The notes under the pieces were generated by a model. The model saw only the letters and a list, made by a program, of their open reading frames with translations, searched no databases and had not been told where the DNA came from. This document shows, piece by piece, positions 11,001 through 23,008 of a DNA stretch of 31,635 bases. Source of the stretch: Reclinomonas americana ATCC 50394 (lineage: Eukaryota > Jakobida > Jakobea > Jakobida); the NCBI GenBank assembly GCA_048213135.1, contig PS015306.1, forward strand, positions 23,175-54,809, read 5' to 3'. A program made the translations under genes and the position numbers. Every line of letters starts with the position of its first letter. Position 1 is the first letter of the stretch.

Positions 11001-14000
11001 TCAGCAGACCAGCCACCACGTAGTCGGCCATTGCACGCTTGACCTCCGCGAAGGTGCGGCCATTGGGGTTCTTGTGCAGACCAATGTATCCCTAGTGACA
11101 CAAACGACGGTGAGTCTCTCCACAAACACACGAGCACCTCGATTCAGAAGATGACGCACCTCAAACATCGCAGCAGCCCACGCCTCGCCAGCAGCGTGAT
11201 TTTCCGAATTGGGAGCTCCGTTGGGGCTGACAGGAACAGATGGGTCGAAGGTGAACGGCACCGCATTGGAAATGTTCTTGAGCGTAATCGGGTTCTTCGC
11301 CTTGTCCACGCTGTACGGCAGGCGACGTACACCAAAGTACGCATTGATGAAGGCGTACGGAGCGACTGCATAGGTACCGTCCAGGTTGTCGCCGCTCTGC
11401 AGCGTTGTGTGCAGTGAATTGAAGTCGGCGATTCCTTCGCTGACCGCCCCGCACATGACTGACGTGCACAGAGGCGCCAAGCGATAGTGCAAGTAGTGGC
11501 CCCACTCGTGGAACACTGTAGAATCCAAGCTGCTACCGTGAAGCAGTTGGATCGTATCGACCTTGCCAGTCACGGGGCCGAGCTTGAGGTTGTCCTTGAT
11601 GACCTGGCCCGTGGATTTTTGCACCAGGAAACACGGAATCGAAACCGGAGACACCGTAAGGTCGTAAGCCAAGTTGACGTCATACTCGCTCAATCCGATA
11701 ACAATGACGCCGACAGCGCCCGCCTGCTGTGCACGGTAGGCCTTGCTCTGTGTGCTGCAACCACCGCGCTCCACAACTGCAATCATCCCGCTGAGGTCGG
11801 CAAGCGGCGAGCACGCCCGGGCATTCGACGCCAGTGCGATAGGATGATCAAGCTGCGAAATCGCAATGAATTAGGCTCAATCGACTGTTGTCACACATTC
11901 ACATGAGGTACACACCGAATACGTCTGCGGTCCAAAGCCAACGCCACCAGAAAGTGGGAACGTTGTTCCCGGTGGTGTCAGCAGCAGTCCCGAAGACCGA
12001 TTCGCTGTGTGCTTAAACATGCGCATGCGCGGACGCATGCCATCTGACGGCGTCGACATGTCGGCGTTGTTAAGTCCGATATAGCTCTGTGCATGGGCCT
12101 GCATCGAGTCGCCTCCGACACCGCCACGACCAAAGTTGTCGTCTTGCGCATTGCCAGCTGCCTCGTCGAAGCCAGAGTCGTACCAGTAGTCATGCAGGAA
12201 GTTGGTCGCGTAGAACAGTTGAGTCACGTCTGCCATGATCTGATCATCCGAATCTTGCGCGTCCAGCGTCGTGTTGAACACACGATCAAACGTGTTCGCC
12301 GCCGTCACATTCGCGCGCAGATCGCCGAGACTGAAGCCTTCCGGTGCCACCAAGTCAGCGAAGGCATCCACATTGTTGCCGCGCGTCTCTGTCGCATTCT
12401 CCGGCAGCCACGAGTCGTGGAACTTGTTGAAGGAGTCCATTGAAATAAGTGACTGGGGCACAGGCAGCGGCTGGAGCCCGTCGGGCGTGCCAGTTGGGTG
12501 CGGAGTCCAGTCCTCCGTGGGGGTGTCAGCGGGAAGCGTGTCACCGTCTGGCCGTGTCCACACGCGATAGTCGTAGGACGCACTCCGCGTCAAGTCGGCC
12601 GACTCCAGCACGCGCCACGACTCGCTCGCCACCACAAAGCGGAATGTCGACGGACGCTTGAGTGCTGTGGTCGCATTCGACTCCGTAGCATCGAATTCCA
12701 CAAAGAACGCGGCAGTCAATGATCCATCGGCCTCCGGGAAGAACGCCTGCATGTCACACTCCATGAGAAACGTGCCTCTCTCCCTCCCTCTCTCTCCCTC
12801 CCCGAAACAACAACAACAACAACACCTTGCGCGCACGGCTGCCATGCGGGCCCAGCACCGTCACCGCCGCCGACTCGCTCATGTGCAGCCACACGTCGCC
12901 GTTGCTGCCCTGTTCCTCAAACGCCACATCCGCCACACTGATCGGAGCGTGGCGGAAGTGTGCGTTCAACGCTGTCACCAGCGCCTGCTTGTACTGCGCG
13001 ACATCCGCAGGCGCACTGAACGCGCCAATGGCCGCCGTGTGGAACGACGACGAAGAAGACGATGACGGCGACGAAGCAAAGGCGGCAAAGGCGGCGCTCG
13101 ACGACGCCACCACCGGCTGCGCCACGTTGACCAGCGAGCCAGCGGCTGTCAGCAGGCGCAGTGTGCTTGCCTGCAGCAGCATGCGCAGCTCGCCATTCAG
13201 CACGTCCACGCCGTTGATCGACTGGCGCACATGCACGGCCTTGGTGCGGCCACCGTTGAGGGTGACGACACGCACCACACGCAACGCCACCACATCCGAC
13301 TCGGCTGTGTGTGTGTGTGTGTGGGAAAAGGGGAGGGAAAGATGAATTTTCGGAAAAACAGGAAAAGTGGTGCATCTTCGGAAAAATGCGAAGGTGCTTC
13401 GCGAGGAGTCGGGAGGCATGAAGTGAGAGAACGTGAAGAACAAATGAGAGGATGGAAAAAGGAGAGCCAGAGAGGCACGATCACGAGTGACAATGAATAT
13501 TCCATATTAAAAAGGTAATTATAAAAAGGTGCCGGTATTGAGAAAGCTCTCTGATGCGCGACAGTGAGTGGCGCAACCACGCAGACAATAATGAGGAAAA
13601 CTTGTTTGCGAAACATGTCAGAGAGAGGAGAGCAAAGGCACAGTCACACAACTTTCGGAAAACCGAAAAGGGTCATGCACTGCCGAAACTCCGAAAGGGT
13701 CACGTGCTGGAAAGCCCACGAGACACACACTAGAGAGACGAATGGACGAGGAGAGGGACAAGAAACAAAAAGGAGAAGCAAACGCTCACATGCAATTCGA
13801 GAAACCAGAGGTACAAAACGCTTGTCTGGATATATATGGTAATGGCAGCCGAGGAGGGCTGCAAGCAGACTTACGTAGTGGCAGGAAGAGTGGAAAGAGG
13901 GGGGATACACGAGACGCGAGGGAGTGCGACGATAGGGTTGGAGTGGACATGCCATGGCGCACACAAAAAAACACACACACACAAAAGAGTTTTCTACAAG

Positions 14001-14471
14001 TATTGCACGCGCCACCCCGTGAGCACGAACCAGTGGGAGTGGCAGCATGGTGGGCGCTGGTGGCGGACATGGTCGCCGACGAGGCAGACAGGAGGCGACG
14101 CGCGTGGTGCAACGCAGCATCTTCGGGTGTGCGAACTTCCGCAGGCAACACCTCGTGCTCTCCCTGCGACTCAGAGGCGGCGGCGGGCGAGGCAATGCTG
14201 GAACCGGCGAAGGCAACGTGAATGCGGGAAGCGGCAGCAGTCGAGGGCTTGTTGACCTGTGTGCGCAGCGAGAGAGAGAGAGAGAGAGATGTGTGTGAGA
14301 GGGAGTCGCGATGCATTGCGCGTGCGTGAGACAGACCTTCACCGCGGACGATGTTGACTGCGACTGTGTGTGCACAGAGGCAGGGGCGGCAGAGACGCTC
14401 AACGAGATGAGTGCAACGGCGACAACCACCAGTGCCGCGAGAGCGAACACGGAAAAACTGTTGCGAATCAT
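8042..14471 (-). CDS. Secreted M36 (fungalysin-type) metallopeptidase, tandem copy 2
   Basis: Predicted 1577-aa paralogue with the same 16-exon plan: 14471-14343, 14256-14031, 13304-12826, 12746-11916, 11852-11160, 11091-10884, 10806-10664, 10593-9913, 9865-9703, 9632-9315, 9241-9188, 9120-8999, 8922-8710, 8665-8622, 8549-8307, 8228-8042. The exon lengths sum to 4734 nt, an exact multiple of three, which supports the model. The zinc site HEWGH falls at 670-674 and SEGIADF follows with its Glu near 694. The start chosen (MIRNSF) aligns with MLVRNHF of copy 1; an in-frame ATG three codons upstream (14480) is possible. The PA/catalytic exon 5 is clearly diverged from copy 1 (for example HYLHYRL against HFLHLRL), whereas exons 10-16 are almost identical. 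Intron 2 is long here (726 nt against 399 nt). Both copies look functional, so this is a recent tandem duplication rather than a gene and pseudogene pair. Confidence 0.88.
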
Positions 14472-14557
14472 GTTCTGCATGCATACACAGATGAATGAGG
14501 AAGGCATGGAGATTATCAGCAGACAAAGAGGCGCAGAAACATGCCAGTGCTGCAGTG

Positions 14558-14613
<56 letters not shown>

Positions 14614-15100
14614 CAGCTCACCGCAACGTGTGTGAAAAAACGTGTGGATATTCGTATTTTTCCGAACGCGGCTCGCGTTGTGCAAGCGCACGCGCAATGC
14701 ATGATTCGTGTCTCGCGATGCAAATGCGCCGAGTGCGGGGGAGAAGCGCCTTGTAATGTGTGGTGGAGGATCTTAAGCTTGCATGCACAGCAATCATGCA
14801 TATGATCAGTTGCAAATTCTGCAGTCAACCAGGAGGTGCATGGTCTGCGTGCGCACAACGATCATACGCATGTGTTGTTGCTGCTACCGTTGGTTTAGCT
14901 ATCCCATTAACAGGGCATTCACATCATACTAAAGTCTAAAAAAGGAACTTTCACAATCGATATCAGTTACAGTAAGTTACATAAGAAACGCTCTCGCCAC
15001 GTGTCATTTTGCCTGCGTCCTTGGCATATGTACGAGACGAAAATAACTCGCCTCTCTTTCCATTCTTTTACTTCCCCCCGGCACGCGAAGGTCCTCCACC
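14472..15100. other. Divergent intergenic region with CT/GT microsatellite
   Basis: This 629-bp stretch separates peptidase copy 2 (-) from the unknown gene at 15101 (+), so it should hold both promoters. A (CT)n block at about 14558-14580 runs directly into (GT)n at 14581-14611. The rest is unique sequence with no supportable gene. Confidence 0.75.
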
Positions 15101-16681
15101 ATGGCCCTGCGTGTGCTCACCGAACGTGGTGCCACCATCTCTGCCGATGGTGGTGAGATCGCATTCACAGCCCCCGACATGTCCATAAGCATGTCCATCC
15201 AAGATGCCGCCATGTTGCGCTTGTCATGAGCCCGCTGCGCTGACCAGACAACACTTGTATCTCACCCTGCACCCATGATCATGCCCGCAGTCTCGACCGC
15301 GCTCTCGCCGACGGCGTACCCTGTTTTACCACTTCCACCATCCGTGCACATGTTCCGCGCTTCCGCGACCTCATTCTTTCGTGTGGCGCGCGGCGGATCC
15401 TGACTTCCGGTTGGTGGTGTCTATTTCTGGAACATGTNNNNNNNNNNNNNNNNNNNNNNNNNNNNNNNNNNNNNNNNNNNNNNNNNNNNNNNNNNNNNNN
15501 NNNNNNNNNNNNNNNNNNNNNNNNNNNNNNNNNNNNNNNNNNNNNNNNNNNNNNNNNNNNNNNNNNNNNNNNNNNNNNNNNNNNNNNNNNNACATGTTCC
15601 GCGCTTCCGCGACCTCATTCTTTCGTGTGGCGCGCGGCGGATCCTGACTTCCGGTTGGTGGTGTCTATTTCTGGAACATGTTTTCGCGCCCTCCTGACAC
15701 TTGTGGGCCTGCGTGCAGACAACGCCGGAGGCAGTAGCGAACTATCCGAGGCTCTCTCGTATGGTACGATAACGCCTTTTCTCTGCACACTGCTTCCCAC
15801 GCAGCTCATTATTTTCTGCTGCTTTACAAATAGAGGTGGTCCCGCGACTTTGTCGCGCGGAGCTCCTCGCCACAGAGGTTGCGTATTTCGCTCGTCAGTC
15901 AGCACCACGCCAGCAGCAGCACACTCACCGTGTTCTCCGTCCGCAGTGCGAGATTCAGTACGTGCCGTACAGCAAGATCACCGATTTCTGTGTCAGCATC
16001 GAAGACGAGGCGATGGGAGTCTCCGTCACTCGAGCGTACAAGCATGTCGGCCGCTTCACCCGCTACGATGCCGAACGCCTGTTGCGCAAGAAGCTCGACG
16101 GAGTCAACAAGTCCACTGGTAAGAGAGACGCACTGTGCATGCTGTCCGTCGCCACGCCCTCACTGTCCCGCACACGCAGCTGGCGTGACCGGCGAGGTGA
16201 CGTGGACACGGCAGATTCTGGACGTGCAGGCGCCCGACAAGGTGAGAGAAACGACGCACACAGCACCTCCTCCTCCTCCTTCTGTGTTCCCCCGTCTGAC
16301 CAGCATCCTCAGCGGACCGCGCGCCTGCTGCGCCGAACCTACTGGCGCCTGCCGCGCTCACTGCGCAGCAACACCATTGTGCTATGCACCATTGTCGAAA
16401 ACGTCGACGAGATCTGGTCGAACCGCGGTCGTGACCTCGCGGTGAAGGCCGCCGCTGCCGCCGCCACCACAGTGTCGAGCTCCACCGACTCTGTCGGATG
16501 CAGTGGATCCGCTGTTGAGGAGTCGCCGCCTGCGACAGCGACCGCAGCGTCCTCCAGCAAGAAGAGCAAGAAGAAGACGATTGCGTGCCTGTTGAGACCC
16601 ATCACGCCGGAGGAGACCCTGTCGCTCTTCCACGAGATGCCAGTTATGGTCGCTGAGCAGCCGCTCATGGTGTCCGCATAA
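15101..16681 (+). CDS. Unknown 313-aa protein, seven exons
   Basis: Exons 15101-15222, 15291-15409, 15719-15763, 15834-15877, 15947-16118, 16180-16241 and 16304-16681 join in frame to 314 codons. I do not recognise the family. The central stretch ECEIQYVPYSKITDFCVSIE has the hydrophobic pattern of a beta-rich PH-like module (compare DUF304-type PH domains), but this is only an impression. The C-terminal third has an Ala run, a Ser/Thr-rich linker and a Lys-rich patch (SSSKKSKKKT), then a short conserved-looking end (LLRPITPEETLSLFHEMPVM). There is no signal peptide or membrane span. Intron 2 contains the N gap at 15438-15591, and part of exon 2 is repeated after that gap; I treat the second copy as an assembly artefact. 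The donor after exon 4 is GTTGCG. Confidence 0.6.
15348..15437. repeat. 90-bp segment duplicated at 15592-15681 across a gap
   Basis: The last 90 bases before the gap (15348-15437) and the first 90 after it (15592-15681) are identical, and both begin and end with ACATGT. They contain the 3' half of exon 2 and the start of intron 2. The simplest reading is two overlapping contigs that were not merged. Confidence 0.9.
15438..15591. other. Assembly gap, 154 N
   Basis: The gap is flanked on both sides by the same 90 bp, so it is probably not real missing sequence. Confidence 0.95.
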
Positions 16682-16851
16682 TTGATAGCCACCTGGGCGT
16701 GCGTGTTACTGTTGTTGTTGTTGTTGTAAATCAAAATGAATCGTGTTCTGAAAACAAACGTCGTGCGTGCATTCGCCACTCCGCCTTCACAGAGACGGGT
16801 GGGCGGCCATCAACAGGGGAAATAACACACACACTCTCCACCACTCGCAGG

Positions 16852-19800
16852 TCACTCGTCCACCTCCGCAGTCGGGAACTTGGACGAGATGTTCATCCAG
16901 TCAAAGTTGCTGCGCGTGGCGAGCACGTGAGAGAGAAAAGGAGACGCAGGCAATGAGCGGGAGGGGGACGCAACAAGAGGTCGGGTGCGCCGGCATGATG
17001 CACGCCGGCGAACTCGGGGTGCTCCGACCAGCGGAAGGGCGGCAGAGACTCGTGGGTCGGGCCCACAATGGCATCGGCCGCGAGGAAATCGACTCGAGAA
17101 GCAGCAGAAATCTGTGCACGAGAATGAGCGACGGCGGAGGATGTGTGTGCATTGCTGCATGTACCTTGCCGTCGGTGCCGCCGAAAGCCACCGGCTTGCC
17201 CTGGGAGCCAGAGAGGAGGTCGCCACGCGAGGCGATTGCATTCATGGGATCGCCCATCGAGAGCGGGTCGTGTTGGAAGTCGTTCCACTGAATGATCTGC
17301 TTCACCTTGCTGGTGTCGGCCGCGCAATTCTGCAACGAGACGGTGAGTACGTGAATTTGTGTGCACCACAGCGTGCACACTCACCGAATACTTGGCGGTG
17401 CCGCTGCTGCCGAGTGCGTAGCGGCGGAAGATGTTGGCGCGCGGGCACTTGTCGAACGAGTACTCGTCGCCCTTCTTCTTAAACATGTCCTCGTAGCCGG
17501 AGGCATCATAGATTTCCTGTCGCACATGTGAGCACGGCAGCAACCATCTTTCACAAGGGCAAGGAGGGTATTCACCTTGAAGTACGGCTGTTACGGGTGC
17601 GTAGCAGCATCAGGGAAGTGAGTGAGATCATAGTTGCGGCACTCCTGACAAAACGGCACGATGACACGCACGACATTGTAGGTGGCAAAGTAGCCATTGG
17701 CGTTGATCTGTGCAGTCAAATCCCCGCGCTGCGTCTGGCCCGGCAGTTGCTCGACGGCCCACAGAGTGCCCGGTGGCTGTGCCGTTGTCAATCAGTACAT
17801 CCCGCATTACACGTACACACATACATACATGCGTGCAATGCCAACCAGCGTTGTCGACTGCTTGTTGAAGTTCTTGCCGTCAATCACGTGCCAGAAGTTG
17901 TTGTACCTGCATCACACAAGGATACCACCAATGAGGAGGCGCACGACGAGAATGGGCGGAGGAGACCTCGCCAACTCCTCTACGCAACGTGCCGGAATTG
18001 AAGCGCGCAAAGTTGGTCTGCTCGGGAGAGAGACACGCACACGCACAGAGAGTAGTGAGCGTGCTGCGATGTGGACATGTAAATCTCAGGCGTGCAGCAC
18101 TTACCGTCCACTCATCGCCATTGGCAGAGAGAAGGTTGGAGACCACGGCTCGCTGCCAGCACAGAGCACTGCAAGCAGAGGGTCAGGACGAGGCACGGGG
18201 CGCACATGATGCACATGCAGTTACTGTTACCTTTGCGGCATGATGAGGTCAAGCAGCGACTTGTTGAATACCGAGTTTGTCGTCTCCTGCGCGCCGCGTG
18301 CAGAATGTGAGAGGACGAGCTTGCATTCTCTCGTCTCTCTGAAGAGCAACTGACCATTACGGTGAGGCGGTTGCCGGTAATGAAGAAATCGTCCTGCGCG
18401 AGGCATGGCACACAAGAGTTACGGACGGCGCACCAGCCACAGGTGGAACGATTCGCAACAAACCTTGGAGCTGAGGAACGTCGGCGAGCTTGATGTGGCG
18501 ACTGTGAAGGGCGACAACACGTTCGGAATGCTCGTGTAGCGGTAGGTGACGAGCTGTGTGCATGAATGACGTTTGCTGTCGATTTCGAGCACTTTGACCT
18601 CACAAGAGCACTACGAAACCTTCCAGATGCGCAGTCCGCCAGAGTACCACGGGCTGTGACGATGATCTCGTGAGTTCTCTTGCAACGGAAAGCCACAGCG
18701 TGTATGTGCCTCGTCGACTCACCGCCAGGTGACATGCGCTGCGTAGAGGTCTTGACCCGGGCAGAACTGAGAGCCAGCACGCGCAGAGTGAGAAAAAAAC
18801 GGAGAGCACGAAGAGCAATACGGGCGGCTCCTGTTACCTGCACAATGGCGGAGCACTCGGTGAGACCGGGGCGCATGCTGAGGTGGTGCACGGGGCCCTT
18901 GGTGACGTTGAACTGCAGACAATCGTCTGCGTGAGCATCACGCCACCGATGCACGAAACGCATGCAACACACTACCCTGTACGTCACCTTGTCGTTGAGC
19001 TCGTAAAGGTCACCAGCCGACTGCAGCAAGTACAGTTCTGCAGTGGACACACAACATGTGTGAGACGGCAGAGTCGTAATCACAGCAAATGCGGAGCAGT
19101 GCGAAACGAAGGCGAGACAGCGGCTGCGGAAACAGAGAGAAACAAAAGAACATCATCGTCGTCGCGTCAGAAATGCAGAGCGAAAAAGAAAACAAGAATG
19201 CGCAGTCGCGTACCTCCGCTGGGGCCTGGCGGAAGGCATTGTAGCCGGCGACCATGCCAGAAAACTGCTGATCCAGCAGGTACTGCGCCTGCCAGTAGCG
19301 CATCACTGTGTACGGACACAGGTGTGAGCAGGCAACACACGACACCGTCGATCGCCGGCACGCAACACTCGGGAGAATTGTTCTGGCGCGACGCAATCTG
19401 ACTCTGAATGAACTGCTGCTGCTGGCTGAACCAGTCCCAGTAGCCTGCGACGAATCACCATTACTACCACTGATGACTCCTCTCAACTGCGGCGGCGGTC
19501 AACTCACCAGCCGGAGCATTCGGCAGCATGGCACCAAACTACGACGACCCCCGCGGGTCACACACATGCACGCTCGCGTCGGGAAGGGTAAACCGCACAG
19601 CACGCGCAGCTCACCTCATTCAGCATGTAGTTTTGCGTGTAGTAGAACATGAGATCCCACGTGAGGTACGACTCCAGCAAGCCTTTGCGCACGTCAGTCA
19701 CATGACACCAAGCGAAACACGCGACACATACACACCGAGAGCATACGCCTTGTCGGCATCATTGGCGTCAGTGGCCGCCGACACCTGCATGCGCAACACG

Positions 19801-20272
19801 CCCCAACCGACTTGCAAGTTGGTGTTGTTGTACACACCATACGCGACAGAGTCTTCCAACGAATGACAGACAATGAGCGACTTGACTGATCATCACTGAG
19901 TGCATGACAATCATGATTCCAACTCACTGCTCATGTCAATGGTGCTAATCACACGCCAAGTGCCGTCGGCCTGACGCATCACCGAGCCAACACGCACTGA
20001 TGCAGTCATGTGCGGAGAGGCGGAAGCCGAGATGCCACTGACATCACCATAGTCGTCGTATCCCAGGTGCTCATAGCTCGCAGCCACGTGCGGCTCACTG
20101 GAGGCGGAGGCGTCTGAGAGAGAGAGAGAGAGTGTGGAGGAGTGAGAAGAGATGCGTCACACATGTGTGCGAGAAGGAGGTGACCATTCTCAGTCAGCAC
20201 GGCTGCGTGTGCGCTCAGCGTGAGCAGTGCCACCACGAGGAGGAGCGAGAGGAGTGCAACACCACGCGTCAT
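16852..20272 (-). CDS. PLBD: Phospholipase B-like (PLBD/LAMA family) hydrolase, 23 exons
   Basis: Predicted 597-aa lysosomal or secreted N-terminal-nucleophile amidase/phospholipase B-like protein. Exons: 20272-20185, 20113-19928, 19852-19736, 19682-19615, 19538-19508, 19444-19367, 19305-19214, 19020-18988, 18912-18838, 18766-18723, 18653-18620, 18553-18464, 18393-18355, 18286-18231, 18168-18105, 18017-17989, 17906-17846, 17776-17672, 17587-17576, 17516-17385, 17329-17165, 17111-16975, 16909-16852. A signal peptide covers residues 1 to about 23. Family landmarks in order: PGLTECSAIV with the presumed nucleophile Cys, DLYAAHVTW, DDFFITGNRL, ETTNSVFNKSLL, NSGTYNNFWHVID, GTLWAVEQLPG, YFATYNVPYF, PRANIFRRYA, WNDFQHDP and a C-terminal NFDWMNIS. 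Exon 19 is only 12 nt (PYFK). The start of exon 8 is uncertain, because upstream in-register residues (LYLLQ) resemble family members but do not fit the phase. It ends 170 bp from the convergent unknown gene. Confidence 0.9.
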
Positions 20273-20472
20273 GACTGCGCGCGTGTGTGTGAGAGGAACA
20301 AAGGTGACGGACTGTTGGAATTTATGTCCTTGTCAATGTCGAGAGCCTTCTCGACGTTTTCGTGACTCGAGCTGATGCGCGCGACTGCGATGACGGTTGA
20401 GTAGTCTTCGCAGCAAAGCGGCGTGGTGCTGGCGCCGCTTCTTGTTGACCCGCTTTTCCGCTGGGCACTGCG

Positions 20473-22482
20473 TTACTCCCACTCGAGGTCCGGATGCTGC
20501 TCGGTGTCGCGTCGCCGGCACTGCAGGCGTTCCATCCAGCCTGCCAGCTCGTTGAACACCATGCGCGGCGGTAGTCTGGGGGCGGACTCTCGTCGGAAGA
20601 CGGTCTGCCATGCGCGACGATCCGGGTCGTCGTCGGCGGCGCTGTCGTCCGTGTCGTCCTCTTCGACGTCTTCCACGCTCTCGGCGGCTGAGGCGCTCCG
20701 TGCGGGGAGCACCAGGCCCCATCGCGTGGTCAGTTCCGGCTTGAGGCTGTAGAATTCGGCAAAGGAGAGCGCGCGGTCGTCGTCCACATCGGCGCGGCAC
20801 AGCAGATCCCACATCTCCACGTTGCGCAGCAGCAGCACGAGGAACGTGCGGAACTCGTTGGCCTCGACGAAACGATCGGCAATCTGCTGATCACGCGGCG
20901 TCTTGTGGCGGCTGAGCGCACGTGCTCCGTCGAACGCCCGATCGAGTGCCGGTCGAGCCCGTGCCAGCACCTCGAGGCCGGGGATCGTGCGCAGGGCGCG
21001 ATCCAGTTCGCCAATCGACAGCATTGCATTGCCGTTGGCGTCGATCTCCGTAAACAGCACCTTGCGGCGCTCGGCATCGGCGGGTGTGCGGCGCCACGGC
21101 AGGGCGGCCGACAGCGCGAGCCAGTCAATGGGCTCCACTCCCCCTCGCTCGGGAAGGCGAATGGGCTCCGGCGGAGCCACCACCTGCTGGCGCGGCGGCG
21201 GATGCAGCAGCAGCATGTCGGCATGCTCCGTCGAATCCGCGCCATTCGCCGGCGACGGAGGCGTGAGGAGAATGATTCCGGCTGGCGTGTGCGGCAGCGC
21301 CATTGTGGTCGGCGTGTAGGGCGTCGCGGGTGCCACGGCCGCAGCGCGTGAGCTCACCGCCGGTGGTGTCTCCGGTGCGCTCTGCTCAAACGCCCTGGTC
21401 GGCGACTGCATCGGTGACGAGGTCGTGTCCATCTGCAACAGCGGCAGTCGACCAACTGGCGACGTCGGCGTGTACTTGTCTGCCTGCTTGCCGCCACTGT
21501 CACGATCGCCACAGAAGAGACGCGGAATGCACGCCATGCAGAGAGCGAGAAACGCCAACCAGGCCAACATGGCGCCACTCCTGCGAAATTACATGAGTGT
21601 GTTAGCAGAGGGCGTTGTTCCATCGCCGCGACAGACTCACCAGTACACCTTGAACGACCAGCTCCACGAGATCCACGTGCGCGTAGGCGACGGACACGCC
21701 GATCGGCGATCGACCGCGGCCGAGTAATACGCCACCGCCGCCAAGCTAAGCGCACATCCACAAAAGATGGCCACCTGCACACAACAGAATGAGCGCAGTC
21801 GCGAGGGAATGGGACTCCTGCAATGCACAGACCAGTGCTGTTGCCCACAGCACCACATGTCGTCGAGGCGCCAGCACCCACGCCCAGGCAGCCGCAATGA
21901 GCGCCACGGCAGTGCAAACGCAGGCAATCACCGCTAAAATGAAGCTCTGCAATGCAGCACCGCGACGACAATGATAAGGAAAACGCAGATATCGAAAAGC
22001 CTGTTCGATTGTTTGTGTGTGCGCAACATCGCGACCGACTGTGCTCCCTCGTGGTCCCTCGCAGTTGGTACATGAGGAGCACAGGCGACTATGTACACAG
22101 TGTGTGTGTGTAAGAGAGAGAAGGAGGGAGGGAGCGAGCGAGCAGAGAGTGTGACGAAACGATCCGTTGAGTGTGATCACACACAGCGTTCTGTGCATTC
22201 TGCGTCAGTCTCTCGCGCTCAATGTTGGTGTGTGTGTGCATTGGAGTACCGTTCTAATAGGCCGGCATTGAACGCGCTTGAATCGGAGCAGGACTCCTCT
22301 CTGTGTGTGAGTGATCGTGAGAGGCAGTAAGAAAGAGAGTGAGTGAGTGTGTGTGTGTGAGTTCGTGCGCGCAACAGCCAGTGTGTGGTGGCGAGACCGA
22401 CAATCTGAGTCGCAGTGGCGGCGATGCATAACACTGTGCACACGCCAAAGAGCGCGGAGGTTCTCCACACTGCGCTCGGCAT
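20473..22482 (-). CDS. Four-helix claudin/PMP22-like membrane protein with EF-hand cytoplasmic tail
   Basis: Six exons (22482-22376, 22300-22250, 22088-22028, 21946-21833, 21774-21641, 21580-20473) join to 524 aa. TM1 spans about 8-32 and ends in VGLATTHWL, which recalls the T..WL motif at the start of the first loop in PMP22/claudin/stargazin-type proteins. The first loop has six Cys (LEESCSD, CSSCTNCEG). TM2 begins SFILAVIACVCTAV, TM3 is VAIFCGCALSLAAVAYY, and TM4 is MLAWLAFLALCMACIPRLF at about 160-178. The tail of about 345 residues is Pro/Thr-rich, then carries two canonical EF-hand loops, DANGNAMLSIGE (about 336-347) and DVDDDRALSFAE (about 420-431), with Asp at 1, Asn/Asp at 3 and 5 and Glu at 12, and an acidic stretch (VEDVEEDDTDD). 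The role is inferred only: a calcium-responsive tetraspan membrane protein. The start ATG is the first in frame; there is no recognised orthologue. Confidence 0.72.
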
Positions 22483-23008
22483 TTTTTCTGATTGGTGGGT
22501 GTGATGGCAGTTTCGCACCTAAAACGGAACGGACAGACTTGGTAATGTCGACGCTCTTTTGGCCGCGGGTGTTTGTTTTCTGCCTTTTTCTTTCTTTACC
22601 TTCTGAGATGACTGCGTTTGCGTGGGTGTGCGTACGCCGCGGGATGGCAATAGTGCGTCGCCGATTCGGGCACGCCGCCGGTATGTCCTTCCACACGTCG
22701 CGCCATGCATGCGAGAAAAAGGAAGAGAGGGGTTGGCAGCCACTCCAAACCTACGAATCCTCCTCGTGCACAAATTCGCGTGCTGCATTGTCTCCGCGGC
22801 CTCCTACATCGTGGAGCGAACGAGCGAACATACCATGCATGTTCGGCGCTGACGTCCGAAGTTCGATCGTCACACCGTTCCTCTCCACGCCATTCCCTCT
22901 TCACTAATCCAAGCACGCCTCACTCTTCACCTTTTTTGTTGATACCCCCCGTACCCTCTCCGCTCCGCCTCCGCCTCCTCCTCCTTTGTCGGTATCGGGC
23001 ACAATTTT
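22483..23008. other. Intergenic region upstream of the tetraspan gene
   Basis: These 526 bp lie between the start of the tetraspan/EF-hand gene and the end of Rpn5, both on the minus strand. I see no coding exon, tRNA or repeat that stands out. Confidence 0.65.

Larger units (their letters stand above)
1407..14471. repeat. Tandem duplication of a peptidase gene of about 6.5 kb
   Basis: The units are 1407-7578 and 7964-14471, same orientation, offset about 6557 bp at the 3' end and 6893 bp at the 5' end. Intron positions, phases and much intron sequence are shared. The left homology limit is at 58/7906. The right limit is near the first exons, since the 5' flanks at 7579 and 14472 are not alike. 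Confidence 0.9.

Noticed and set aside
13644-14858. A 404-aa minus-strand frame over the 5' end of peptidase copy 2
   Set aside because: It reads through intron 2 and the promoter microsatellite. Only the signal-peptide part is genuinely coding, as exon 1.
22347-22907. A 186-aa plus-strand open frame upstream of Rpn5
   Set aside because: It runs antisense through the tetraspan first exon and its upstream region, without family motifs or splice support.
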